Shown one piece after another: positions 8,450 to 17,592 of a DNA stretch of 64,000 nucleotides. Position numbers and translations under genes: made by a program. This stretch comes from Pedobacter kyonggii (GTDB lineage Bacteria > Bacteroidota > Bacteroidia > Sphingobacteriales > Sphingobacteriaceae), in contig NZ_SIXF01000010.1 in NCBI RefSeq assembly GCF_004310665.1, positions 1-64,000 of the forward strand, written 5' to 3'. The number at the start of each line of letters is the position of its first letter. The first letter of the stretch is position 1. The notes below the pieces were generated by a model. The model made no database searches, was not told the origin of the DNA, and was given only the letters and a program-made list of their open reading frames with translations.

Positions 8450-9427
8450 ATGAAAACACTTAATATGTTAAAAGCTAGAGGAATTCTCCTATTTAGCCTG
8501 TTTATTTTATGGGCTACAATTTGTAAAAGTCAGGTATCTTATTTTGGAGCTGCTCTTTTAAACAGTCAAAAATTAGAGACATTTAAAAAAACAACAACCC
8601 TGTTTACTTTACAGTATGCTGATTATACCGAACTGGAAAAATTTGATCGGGCCATAAAAAAAAACTGGACCATCACACCTTATAAAATTATTAAACCCGA
8701 AGAGCTTGCCCGTTACGATACGCTTTCAAATTATTCATTCTTTTATTTCGATGGTTATGCCAATAAGCTGGATAGCACCAAAAATGTAAACGTAGTTTAT
8801 GCATTAAAGCTGGTTAGTCCATCCAAAAAACCTAAAAAAAAGGAAGAAAGTATACTTGCAACGATTACGCTTTTTGCTGATCGGAACACCAATCTTCAAA
8901 TAGAAATTCAGGACGTCACTACTGGCTCAAAAAGAGCGATAAGAAATAACCTTATATCAACCCTTTACAACAAGTCGAATTTTCTCAATTGGTCGCCAGG
9001 ATTTTTAACGGGTTATTTAAAACAGATCAATGATGGATTGCTCGCAAACGAGAATTGTAATTTAGATTACCAATTTTACAATAAGGTACGTTTACCAGAA
9101 TTAGCAAGGGAAACCTTGTACGTGCCTGAGTATATCAAGGAGGTATTCTCATCCAAACTGGCACTTTTGCCTCAATCGGGGGTAGTTTTAGAACCTTATA
9201 ACTACAAACTCAAATTTGTATCGTACAAGGGATTAGATAGTTTAATTTTTAATACCGGAACGAATATTAAGTATGTAGTTTACACTCAACGTTCTAATGA
9301 TAAAATAATCAGTGTTTATGATAGCAAAGATGATAAAATCATTTATCAACGGTTTTATCCACAATCTCCGAATTTTGAAATGAATGATTTGAGCGAAATC
9401 AAAAAGGTAATTGTTTCGCTTAAATAA
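8450..9427 (+). CDS. Secreted protein of unknown function
   Basis: I do not recognise this 325-residue protein. It starts with charged residues and a hydrophobic stretch (GILLFSLFILWATICKSQ), consistent with export and cleavage near SQ. The rest is a mix of alternating hydrophobic and polar residues with many lysines and aromatics, suggesting a globular beta-rich periplasmic or outer-surface domain. There are no cysteines after the signal region except one near residue 200, and no catalytic motif that I can name. It is divergent from the MarR regulator, with the palindrome in between. Confidence 0.75.
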   Translation: MKTLNMLKARGILLFSLFILWATICKSQVSYFGAALLNSQKLETFKKTTTLFTLQYADYTELEKFDRAIKKNWTITPYKIIKPEELARYDTLSNYSFFYFDGYANKLDSTKNVNVVYALKLVSPSKKPKKKEESILATITLFADRNTNLQIEIQDVTTGSKRAIRNNLISTLYNKSNFLNWSPGFLTGYLKQINDGLLANENCNLDYQFYNKVRLPELARETLYVPEYIKEVFSSKLALLPQSGVVLEPYNYKLKFVSYKGLDSLIFNTGTNIKYVVYTQRSNDKIISVYDSKDDKIIYQRFYPQSPNFEMNDLSEIKKVIVSLK

Positions 9428-9807
9428 AATGTCTTTGACGATCCGCATAGATGTATTAATGTCTCACCAAGACATTAGAAATGCGAAACTTAACATTACA
9501 GAATTACCTTATGTCGTAGAAGACGCAACGACTAGAGTCATGCAATGACGCCCTATTAACCTGTCATTCTGAACGCAGTGAAGAATCCTTAACAGAAGAA
9601 CCATTGGCCTTGCAATCTCACAAAGCCATTTCACCAAAGTATGCATAAAAGATCCTTCACTGCGTTCAGGAGGGCAAATTTGCTTTTATAACCATAACCA
9701 GAAAGCAGCTAGTTAAAATTAATTAGATTTTAGAAAAAAGGTGATTTTGGTATATAAAAAAAGCGCCCCAATAAATCGAGGCGCTCTAATATGTGTGTTA
9801 AAACAGA
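9428..9807. repeat. Intergenic region with long-armed inverted repeat
   Basis: This 380-bp gap holds no gene that I can support. GTCATTCTGAACGCAGTGAA (9560-9579, then GAATCCTT) is mirrored by GATCCTTCACTGCGTTCAG (about 9651-9669), arms of about 17-20 bp around an 80-bp loop. The pattern belongs to the dispersed GTCAT-CTGA palindromes also found near 3990 and 32390. The porin terminator occupies the right end. Confidence 0.6.
9754..9787 (-). terminator. Intrinsic terminator of the OmpA-family gene
   Basis: Read on the minus strand, AGAGCGCC, a loop, GGCGCT and a run of seven T residues follow the stop codon of the OmpA gene by about 20 bp. Stem and tract fit a Rho-independent terminator. Confidence 0.8.
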
Positions 9808-11130
9808 CTAGTAAAGGGTAAACTCTACACGACGGTTTTGTTGACGACCAGCCGCTGTTTTGTTAGTAGCAATTGGTTGGCCCATACCATAACCTGTAGC
9901 CTCAATACGTGATGCATTTGCACCTTGAGAAACTAAATAAGCTTTTACAGATTCTGCTCTATCTTTCGATAAACGTAGGTTTAATTCTTTTGAACCTGTA
10001 TTATCTGTGTGACCAGCTAATTTTAAACTGAAGTTTTTCTGAATTAACAGTGCTGCAACTCTATTTAATGAAGTATAAGATTTAGAACGAATGGTTGCTT
10101 TACCTAAATCGAACTCTAAATTTTTAATCGCTTCATTAACAACTTTACGATCTTCTTCTGTTACGATTACTTTCTCTACAACTTTTTCTGGTGTTTTTAA
10201 CGGACAACCAGAACCATCAACAACAGTACCTGCTGGTGTATCCGGACATTTATCCAATTTATCTGCAACACCATCACCATCTGTATCTTTCAAGATGTCA
10301 TTCATTTCCGAACGTAGTTTTGCATTTTCAGCTTTTTGAGCATTTAAATCAGATTTTAAACCTTCTGCAGTTTGTTTTGCTTTTAAAGCTTCATCATAAG
10401 TTAAAGCTACCGGGTTGTGGAAAGCCAATTGTTTTCCGCTACCTAAAGCAAATTCTAAACCAGCATAAGCATAGTTATATTTATCGTTTCCGCCTCTGTA
10501 GTAACCATCTAGGTTATCACCATCAACAAAGTTGATTGTCCAACCTAAATCTAAGTTAACTGCATCAGAAATTTTAAATTTAGCACCTAAACCCACTGGA
10601 ATAATTAATTCGTTAATGTTATCTCCACCACCAAATTCTGAAGTTCCAGCTGCGGTAGTAATTGTAGGTTTGTAAGCTGCAATACCAGCACCAGCTGAAG
10701 CATAAAGTTGTAAAGTGTTCTCTTTTTTAAACATATCGATATTGAACATGTTTACTACAGCATTTAAACTTCCAGAGTATGATAACTGGGTGTCAAAAGC
10801 CCTAACTGGAGAGTTATTTACCACTCCGCTTTCATAAGGCTCGGTATTATTGCCTTTTAATTTACCACGAACTCCATCTAAACGAAGAGAGAAATATGGC
10901 GTAAATTGTTTTTTAATGTAAAGGCCATAACCTAAACTTGATTTGTTGTTACTGAAATCATTTTTTCCACCTAATGGTGATAATGGCGTAAGTACACCAG
11001 CGTTTACACCGATAGACCATGTTCTGAATGTTGTTGTGGAAGTTGCAGGGCTTTCCTGAGCTGAAGCAACCGACCCGATTAATAAACCAGCGAGGGCAAC
11101 CGGTAGTGTTTTAAATAGTTGTAGTTTCAT
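9808..11130 (-). CDS. OmpA-family outer membrane protein
   Basis: This 440-residue protein has three parts: a signal peptide (MKLQLFKTLPVALAGLLIGSVASAQ), an outer-membrane beta-barrel (about residues 30-240) and a peptidoglycan-binding OmpA domain (about 325-440). Between them is one calcium-binding thrombospondin type 3-like repeat, DTDGDGVADKLDKCPDTPAG. In the OmpA domain, LAGHTDNTGSKELNLRLSKDRA and the closing QNRRVEFTLY are the family's hallmark. I start at 11130, where the signal peptide begins, not at the in-frame ATG at 11166, which would add twelve charged residues in front. A terminator follows the stop. It probably anchors the outer membrane to the wall. Confidence 0.94.
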   Translation of the reverse strand: MKLQLFKTLPVALAGLLIGSVASAQESPATSTTTFRTWSIGVNAGVLTPLSPLGGKNDFSNNKSSLGYGLYIKKQFTPYFSLRLDGVRGKLKGNNTEPYESGVVNNSPVRAFDTQLSYSGSLNAVVNMFNIDMFKKENTLQLYASAGAGIAAYKPTITTAAGTSEFGGGDNINELIIPVGLGAKFKISDAVNLDLGWTINFVDGDNLDGYYRGGNDKYNYAYAGLEFALGSGKQLAFHNPVALTYDEALKAKQTAEGLKSDLNAQKAENAKLRSEMNDILKDTDGDGVADKLDKCPDTPAGTVVDGSGCPLKTPEKVVEKVIVTEEDRKVVNEAIKNLEFDLGKATIRSKSYTSLNRVAALLIQKNFSLKLAGHTDNTGSKELNLRLSKDRAESVKAYLVSQGANASRIEATGYGMGQPIATNKTAAGRQQNRRVEFTLY

Positions 11131-11278
11131 AAATTTTCTTTTAACGTTGAATAAGCGTTGGCACAACTATTACAATAGCCATACCAAAAATACAAGCATG
11201 TAAAAATACTTATCAACTTTTCAACACTAATCGACGATGCGATACACAAGCAAAACTAAAAAATAAGTTATAAATAGT

Positions 11279-11518
11279 AAACGCATGGCTTTTAATCCGC
11301 TTAAACCTTATTGGTCTTCCAAAATCAAAATCTTCATTTTCGTTCTTAACATCCCATATTTCTTGTAGTTATTTTACGGATAGGGAATCGGCAGTATCCT
11401 CCTGTTAAAATAGATCAATGCCAATTTATCAGGTTGGCAAGTCACTCCTGAGAATTATGGGTTAATATTTTCACTCCTTTTTTTGATCATACATTGCCTC
11501 ATGCTGTAAGCACATCGC
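11279..11518 (-). pseudogene. Decayed copy of the 3' end of the GAF-domain gene
   Basis: About 240 bp here align along their whole length with the 3' end of the GAF gene (13372-13615). Shared strings include CTTTTAATCCGCTTA/CCTTTAATCCGCTTA, GTTATTTTACGGA/GGTATTTTACAAA, AAATAGATCAATGCCA/AAATAGATCAGTGCCA and TTTTTTGATCAT in both. The copy carries many substitutions and small indels and encodes no continuous frame. It represents a tandem paralogue of which only the C-terminal 80 codons survive. The rest has presumably been deleted or replaced by the DUF885 gene between them. Confidence 0.8.
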
Positions 11519-11532
11519 CAAAATATTGTACA

Positions 11533-13242
11533 CTATTTGATATCGCCGGCAAATTTCCATCGGGTACTGAAATTTTCAGGTAATTGCTGGTTGATCAATA
11601 AGGCTCTTACCATTTCTACAGGCATATTATTTTCGCAGAGTATGCGATTATGAAACTCGATATTGGTCATTTTACCACTTTGCACCAGTTCTTTATGCAA
11701 TGCCCTAAACTGTAATCCACCTAACATATACCCTATTTGGTATAACGGTCCGTAGCCCCCAGTAAATGATCTACGCACCTCGGCTTCGGCATTGGCACGC
11801 TCAAAACCCACACGATCTACCAAAAAGTCGATACACTGCTGAGGTGTCCATTTGCCTAAATGGTAGTTCATTGAAAAAATGATACGCGCACAACGGTGCA
11901 TGCGCCAAAAAAGCATCCCAATTTTATCTTCCGGAGATTTTGCAAAGTTCTGGTCCCACAGCAACATCTCCCAGTACAGCGACCAGCCTTCCGTCCAGAA
12001 AGGCGTGCCAAATACTTTGCGATAAGGTTTGTAGCGGCTCTGCATATAATACTGAAGGTTATGCCCAGGAATAAGCTCATGAAAAACTACAGCTCTGGAA
12101 AAATGCCTGTTATTGCCTCGCAAGGTCATCATTTTGGCATCCTCGCTCATGTCTTCTGTTGGATAAGCAATTAATACGGATTCGCCACCTAGAAAAAACG
12201 GTGCAAACAATTGTTCCTTCGGACTTAACATGCGCATGCGCCAGCCTTCTTTGGCCAGGGCCGGAATGGCGATGAGTTTATTTTTCTCTACAAAGTCTAT
12301 GGCTTCATTGGCCAGTTCATAAACCAGTTCGGGCTGTTTTCCCAATTCAGGATAATCTGTTTTTACTTTTTCAAGTGCTTTTTTCCAGTCGTTACCAAAG
12401 CCCATTTGTTGCGAGGCTTTAAGCATTTCGGCATCACACCAGGCAAATTCCCTCATGGCAACGGCCTCAATCTCCTCAGGTGTATAAGCAATCATCTCAT
12501 CTTTTAAGCTGCTTAATAAAGCTGTTCTTCCTATCGGATTGCCAATAATGCCACTTCCATCGTCTTTGGCATTTGACGGTTTAGCTATTTTACCCAGTGC
12601 AGCAGCATAATCCTTTGCGGCATCTACTACTTCAGGATAAACTGCTTTGGTAGCTTTGGTAAATTGCGGATCGTAACCATCATAAAATTTATAGGCTTCG
12701 GTAAATACAGCCAGGTATTGGTTAACGGTTTCCTGCGCCCAAGAAGCCTGTACTGGCGTAACTGCCAAGTCTTTGCTTTCTACAGCTTTTGTGGTTTTCT
12801 GAATAGCCTCTTTCAGTTCTTCGAATTGTTCTTTGGTAATTTTGCCATCTTGCTGCTGACCAATTCTTCGCTTTGCTTCAAAAGCTAATAGTATTTTGGC
12901 AAAAGGCAAAGCAAAAATGCTGCTTTTAAATTCGGCGTAGTGCTGTTGTAAACTTGCCGAATCTGATCGGATATCGCGTTTAAGCAAAATATAATCTACC
13001 CTTTCATTTACCGTTAGCTTATTAAAAGGCAATGCCCTTAATTGTTTTTGCCATTCAGCATAAAAGCGTTCCATCCGCTTAAAGTATTCTTCCGATCGCT
13101 TGAGCGTATATTTACGGTTTAGCATGGTCTTGTCTGATTGGTATTGATTAATCAGTGGACTTACCAGGCTGGCTTCATTAGTTTGAGCGTGTATTTGTAC
13201 TGTAACGGTTAGAAATAAAAACAGTGGAAATAGTTTGCGCAT
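11533..13242 (-). CDS. DUF885 family protein, probable zinc-dependent peptidase
   Basis: A 569-residue secreted protein with signal peptide MRKLFPLFLFLTVTVQIHAQ. DUF885 members carry a HExxPGH motif, seen here as VVFHELIPGHNLQYYM near residue 388, followed by WTEGWSLYWEMLLWD, which would supply the third metal ligand. The N-terminal two thirds are alpha-helical. The family is thought to be thermolysin-like metal peptidases, but substrates are largely unknown. The gene lies between the GAF gene and its decayed copy, on the same strand as both. Confidence 0.9.
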   Translation of the reverse strand: MRKLFPLFLFLTVTVQIHAQTNEASLVSPLINQYQSDKTMLNRKYTLKRSEEYFKRMERFYAEWQKQLRALPFNKLTVNERVDYILLKRDIRSDSASLQQHYAEFKSSIFALPFAKILLAFEAKRRIGQQQDGKITKEQFEELKEAIQKTTKAVESKDLAVTPVQASWAQETVNQYLAVFTEAYKFYDGYDPQFTKATKAVYPEVVDAAKDYAAALGKIAKPSNAKDDGSGIIGNPIGRTALLSSLKDEMIAYTPEEIEAVAMREFAWCDAEMLKASQQMGFGNDWKKALEKVKTDYPELGKQPELVYELANEAIDFVEKNKLIAIPALAKEGWRMRMLSPKEQLFAPFFLGGESVLIAYPTEDMSEDAKMMTLRGNNRHFSRAVVFHELIPGHNLQYYMQSRYKPYRKVFGTPFWTEGWSLYWEMLLWDQNFAKSPEDKIGMLFWRMHRCARIIFSMNYHLGKWTPQQCIDFLVDRVGFERANAEAEVRRSFTGGYGPLYQIGYMLGGLQFRALHKELVQSGKMTNIEFHNRILCENNMPVEMVRALLINQQLPENFSTRWKFAGDIK

Positions 13243-13357
13243 AGTGATTGGGGGTATTTTTGATTAGCTGGCGCAATATAGCTAAACTGCGAAGTATTTG
13301 CCACAGGGTGCCTGTGTAACTTATTGAATATTAGATAAAGGCAGCTCAATTAAATGT

Positions 13358-15694
13358 TTAAAAAATAGTTAAGCGCAATGCCTTTAATCCGCTTAGTCCC
13401 TGTAAATCTTCCAAATCAAGATCTTCGGTTTCAGATTTCAGTACGCCAGTTTCCTGCAGGTATTTTACAAACGGCAGGTAATCTTCAATATCTCTTTTAT
13501 TGAAATAGATCAGTGCCAGTTTATCGGGCTGGGTAAGGCGCTCCTGCGAATTGCGAATGAGTATTTTATCAATCCTTTTTTTGATCATCTGATACCTGAT
13601 GTTGTAAGCGCCTTCTACATCGAACTTTCGCTCATCTATCCTAAAACTAATATCTATTGGATGGTTGTGAATAAAGATAAGTTGCGTAATGGCCAGCTTA
13701 ACGGCCAAATCGGGCTGGAGCTGCTGCACCATTTTGGCAATCTCAGCCATTGATGACAGTTGCCATAACCGTAGATTTTTAAGGTGGAAGTGATTAAAAA
13801 TCCGATCAGGTGCAATAGACTGCCCGATATAGATGTCGTATTCAACACCATCTGTTCTGAATTTTTCGAAATAACAGGGATAAGAATCTTGAAGTTTTTC
13901 GCGTTCACTTTCAAAATAATTGTTAATAGCCGTATTGATCAGCTGCATGGATGTTTCCAAAGCCTGACGGTGTTTATGCACTTCGCCATGAGGCATCGAA
14001 ATGCGGTCAAGGTATTTACCGATTACCTTTTGAGTATTAGGATGCGATTGGGAAATGAGCTTTAGGTAATCGCTTGTTTCTTCTTTAAGGAAAATATTGA
14101 GGCTGTTTTCATCAGTTGTATTCAACTCATCACCCTGTAAAATATCACTCCACTTGTTGCAGTTAAAAATGATCTCCACCAGCAAAGCATCGCTATAAGT
14201 TTTGCTCAGCTCTTCCAGCGTTTCACGAAACAGACTCAGGTGCAGGCTCAGATCGGCCTTACTGGCTACATTACGTTCTGTGGTAGAATTTCTAATATCT
14301 ATTGCGCCATAAAAAGGGTAAACGTCTGCAAAACTAATGTCGTCATAACGCTGTGGCAAATTCCTTTTCTTATTGTAAAGATGATGCCAGGCAGCTTCAT
14401 TAAACTTCCACTGTACAGCAGGTTGGATAGAGGTATATTTTTCTTTGATGATGTTTTCAATCTCGAGGTTAAATTCGTCGATATAGACCTGTAAGAGCTG
14501 AGCAATAGGTGCTAAGACGGGCTCCAATAAAGTAATTTTCTTTTCATCGAAAGTTTCACCAACCCAGGTATGCATCCCCAGTACACCTACCAAAATCTGG
14601 TTGTGAAATACAGGTATGAGCGCCATCGATTTTACATTCAATTCCCTAAACCTGTCTAACCAGGGAAACATCTCTTTGCTTTCGGCCCAGATATCGGGCG
14701 AGTAAAACGAATTCGGGTTTGCAGCATAACCTTCGGCAATCTGCCGAAAAGCTTCAGGACTTAAAGTTTCTTCACCCCAGACCGAAAACAACAGACCACT
14801 TCCTCCTTTTACATACCCGTAAACCATTTTGTTGTTTACCCTTACGAAAGGGAAAAGATCGAATTGGATATTGGCATTTTGCACCATCACTTTAAGCGAT
14901 TGTATCACTTCTCCATAAGCGACACCCTCACCGCCAGGCACGCGGCTCAACCTAACGCTTTTAATATTTTCTACAGCCTGTTTGGCGGTAACATCGGTAA
15001 TGGTAAGTACCGAAATACCTCTAAGCTCAAAAAGCGTTAGTGGCAGCACCTGCTGTAGCTTATCCAATCCAGATTCTTCACTCAAATATTGCTGCAGCTC
15101 GCGATAACTTAGCTTGGGCAATGCTTGTTTAGCCCTTACTTCGATAAAACTGGCATTAATACCAATATGAAAATAACCTGGCAAACCAGTATCAGCATTG
15201 ATGCCCGAATGGTATTTTTCTTTTAAAGGTGCGTGGAATGCGTATAATTCGTTAAGAATGAAGGAGTAGATAAAGTGCAGGCGATCATGCTCATGTTGCT
15301 CAAGCGTTTTTGAACCGACAAAACTGTTTTGATCTTTCTCTTCATGTTCGAGTAATTCGTACATCAGTTCTGTTCCATAAAAAGTAATGGGCTGCATTGG
15401 CGCACAAAGCCCCCAAGCCTGATGATCTTCTGTTAAAAGTGCTGGCGAAAGACAGGCATACATATGCTCTAACAGTAATTCGTGCTGATAAATATCGTCG
15501 ATAGCAATAACCTGATTGTCAATCCCCTGTTTTTTAAATTCTTTTAAGGCATTGCTATAAAGGGTAGATTTTACGGTCCGTTCTTCTTTAATTTTTCGTT
15601 GCAGGTATTTGATAAAAGGGCCAAAAGAGATGGCCGAATCTACCTGGGGTAAATCTGGGTAATTTCGGGCATGATTAAATATGCGCTTTTTCAT
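13358..15694 (-). CDS. GAF-domain protein of unknown function
   Basis: A 778-residue cytoplasmic protein with no signal or membrane segment. A GAF-like sensor domain covers about residues 290-415 (EMFPWLDRFRELNVKSMALIPVFHNQILVGVLGMHTW and the following helix). The flanking N-terminal (1-280) and C-terminal (430-778) regions are long and helical, and I cannot assign them. There is no kinase, cyclase, EAL/GGDEF or DNA-binding motif. The protein type is familiar from Pedobacter-like genomes, but its role is unknown. A fragment of a second copy survives at 11279-11518. Confidence 0.82.
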   Translation of the reverse strand: MKKRIFNHARNYPDLPQVDSAISFGPFIKYLQRKIKEERTVKSTLYSNALKEFKKQGIDNQVIAIDDIYQHELLLEHMYACLSPALLTEDHQAWGLCAPMQPITFYGTELMYELLEHEEKDQNSFVGSKTLEQHEHDRLHFIYSFILNELYAFHAPLKEKYHSGINADTGLPGYFHIGINASFIEVRAKQALPKLSYRELQQYLSEESGLDKLQQVLPLTLFELRGISVLTITDVTAKQAVENIKSVRLSRVPGGEGVAYGEVIQSLKVMVQNANIQFDLFPFVRVNNKMVYGYVKGGSGLLFSVWGEETLSPEAFRQIAEGYAANPNSFYSPDIWAESKEMFPWLDRFRELNVKSMALIPVFHNQILVGVLGMHTWVGETFDEKKITLLEPVLAPIAQLLQVYIDEFNLEIENIIKEKYTSIQPAVQWKFNEAAWHHLYNKKRNLPQRYDDISFADVYPFYGAIDIRNSTTERNVASKADLSLHLSLFRETLEELSKTYSDALLVEIIFNCNKWSDILQGDELNTTDENSLNIFLKEETSDYLKLISQSHPNTQKVIGKYLDRISMPHGEVHKHRQALETSMQLINTAINNYFESEREKLQDSYPCYFEKFRTDGVEYDIYIGQSIAPDRIFNHFHLKNLRLWQLSSMAEIAKMVQQLQPDLAVKLAITQLIFIHNHPIDISFRIDERKFDVEGAYNIRYQMIKKRIDKILIRNSQERLTQPDKLALIYFNKRDIEDYLPFVKYLQETGVLKSETEDLDLEDLQGLSGLKALRLTIF

Positions 15695-15777
15695 CTCTTT
15701 TAACTTTAAATCAGAACAACTAATTGAATTGCAAAAAATTGACTAATGCTAAGATAAAAAATAGATGTGAGAAATTG

Positions 15778-17499
15778 CTACCAGCCAATAGCCTTATCAT
15801 CTCCCCTCGGGTCGGCGCCCCCTTGATAATTGCCCCATTTAGTTTTTAAGATGGCATCTACCCTGCCAATCGCACCTCTTGGTACAATTTTATAGCCTTT
15901 TGCTTTTAATTTTTCTATTGATAGGCTATCGATAGCATCTTTTTCTATATACACCTCATCTGGTAACCATTGGTGGTGAAACTTTTTAGCAGCTACAGCC
16001 GACTGCATCGACATGTCGAAATCGATTACATTTATAATGGTTTGAAATACAGATGTTATAATGGTTGAACCACCTGGAGTACCCACTACCATAAATAATT
16101 TTCCATCTTTCTCTACAATACTCGGTGTCATAGAGCTTAACATTCGTTTATTGGGTGCAATTGCATTGGCTTCGCCACCAACTAAACCATACATATTAGG
16201 TGCGCCAGGTTTAACAGAAAAGTCGTCCATTTCATTATTCAACAGAAATCCTGCTCCTTTTACGGCAACTAACGATCCGTAAGAACCATTTAAGGTGGTG
16301 GTAATCGAAACGGCATTTCCCTCGCGATCTACAATAGAGAAATGAGTGGTCTCTTCGTGTTCTGCCCCTTTTATTTCGCCTGCCAAAACAGCGCTGCTTG
16401 GGGTTGCTGCCGCCCAGTTAAAGTTTGCCATGCGTTTTTTATTATAATCGGCACTCAACATTTGCTGTTGTGGAACAGCATAAAAATCGGGGTCGCCTAA
16501 ATGTGTTGCCCGATCGGCATATACTCTTCTTTCTGCTTCTACAATTACCTGAACTGTAGAGTCTGCATTATGCCCCCACTTTTTTAATGGAAAATTTTCT
16601 ACACTTTGCAGCAATTGGATCAGGGCAATACCTCCGCTCGAAGTTGGCGGCATGGTAATAATTTTATAGCCTCTATAGTTGCCCGTTATGGGTTTACGCC
16701 AGGTAGCGTGATAATTTCTTAAATCTTCTTTTGTAATAAGTCCATGGCCTCGTTGCATTTCTGCCACAAGCGAATCGGCCACAGCGCCTTCATAAAAACC
16801 TGCCCTACCTTTTTCCTGGATCAGTTTTAGCGTATTGCCAAGCTCTTTTTGAACCAGAAGATCATTTTCCTGCCAGGTACTTTCTAAATTTACTAAGGCC
16901 GTTCCATCGGGATTAAAATCCATAAACTTTCTATGCAAACCATTCAATTCACTCGCTTGCCGCTTAGTAATTTTAAAACCATTTTGCGCCAAATTTATTG
17001 CCGGTTGCAATACCTGTGTCCAAGAAAGCTTTCCATATTTTTTGTGTGCCTCTACCATGCCGTCTACTGATCCTGGTACGCCAGCGGCTAAATGTCCATA
17101 TAAACTTTTATCTACAATTGGATTACCGGCCGAATCGAGATACATATCTCTGCTGGCTGCAACAGCTGCTTTTTCTCTAAAATCTAAGGCATTTATTTCG
17201 CCGTTGGCACCGCGGTACACCATAAAACCACCTCCACCAATATTCCCCGCATTTGGATAAACCACAGCAAGTGCAAACTGAACAGCAACAGCTGCATCAA
17301 CCGCATTCCCACCCTTTTTTAAAATATCTATACCAACCTGCGATGCTTCCGGATGGGCAGAAACCACCATCCCATTTTTATATTCACCACTGTTGTTTTT
17401 ACCCAATTGGCCGGTTACACAACCAGCCAATAACAGTACAACACTTAGGTATATTAACGATTTTTTAAAGTTATTGAGGGGCTTTATAGTATTCAGCAT
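15778..17499 (-). CDS. ggt: Gamma-glutamyltransferase
   Basis: This 573-residue enzyme would cleave or transfer the gamma-glutamyl group of glutathione and related peptides in the periplasm. The start has a lipoprotein-type signal, LSVVLLLAGC. The large subunit shows GMVVSAHPEASQVGIDILKKGGNAVDAAVA and NIGGGGFMVYR. The protein is expected to cleave itself before the nucleophile threonine in EETTHFSIVDREGNAVSITTTLNGSYGS near residue 380. The small subunit ends with MVVGTPGGSTIITSV and ADPRGDDKAIGW. The start codon lies exactly at the edge of a decayed fragment of the acyl-CoA ligase gene (see 17498-17562). Confidence 0.95.
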   Translation of the reverse strand: MLNTIKPLNNFKKSLIYLSVVLLLAGCVTGQLGKNNSGEYKNGMVVSAHPEASQVGIDILKKGGNAVDAAVAVQFALAVVYPNAGNIGGGGFMVYRGANGEINALDFREKAAVAASRDMYLDSAGNPIVDKSLYGHLAAGVPGSVDGMVEAHKKYGKLSWTQVLQPAINLAQNGFKITKRQASELNGLHRKFMDFNPDGTALVNLESTWQENDLLVQKELGNTLKLIQEKGRAGFYEGAVADSLVAEMQRGHGLITKEDLRNYHATWRKPITGNYRGYKIITMPPTSSGGIALIQLLQSVENFPLKKWGHNADSTVQVIVEAERRVYADRATHLGDPDFYAVPQQQMLSADYNKKRMANFNWAAATPSSAVLAGEIKGAEHEETTHFSIVDREGNAVSITTTLNGSYGSLVAVKGAGFLLNNEMDDFSVKPGAPNMYGLVGGEANAIAPNKRMLSSMTPSIVEKDGKLFMVVGTPGGSTIITSVFQTIINVIDFDMSMQSAVAAKKFHHQWLPDEVYIEKDAIDSLSIEKLKAKGYKIVPRGAIGRVDAILKTKWGNYQGGADPRGDDKAIGW

Positions 17500-17562
17500 C
17501 TTTATATATTTTCCGATTACCTCTTTATTTTTTCTCAGTAATCACTTTTTTTAATCTTAATT
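17498..17562 (-). pseudogene. Decayed duplicate of the acyl-CoA ligase 3' end
   Basis: The string GCATCTTTATATATTTT, then CGATTACCTC, TTTTTCTC, GTAAT and CTTAATTTT repeats, in the same order and direction, the last codons of the ligase gene (about 19090-19160). The two copies are about 80% alike by eye over 65 bp, with a few indels. The copy is out of frame and not translatable over its length. The two copies flank the thioredoxin-like gene. Confidence 0.72.
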
Positions 17563-17592
17563 TTCAGACAGACAAACACGTCTTTCTAGCGG

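Noticed and set aside
9242-9448. 68-codon minus-strand frame inside the secreted protein gene at 8450
   Set aside because: Fully contained antisense to a longer exported protein with a clear signal peptide.
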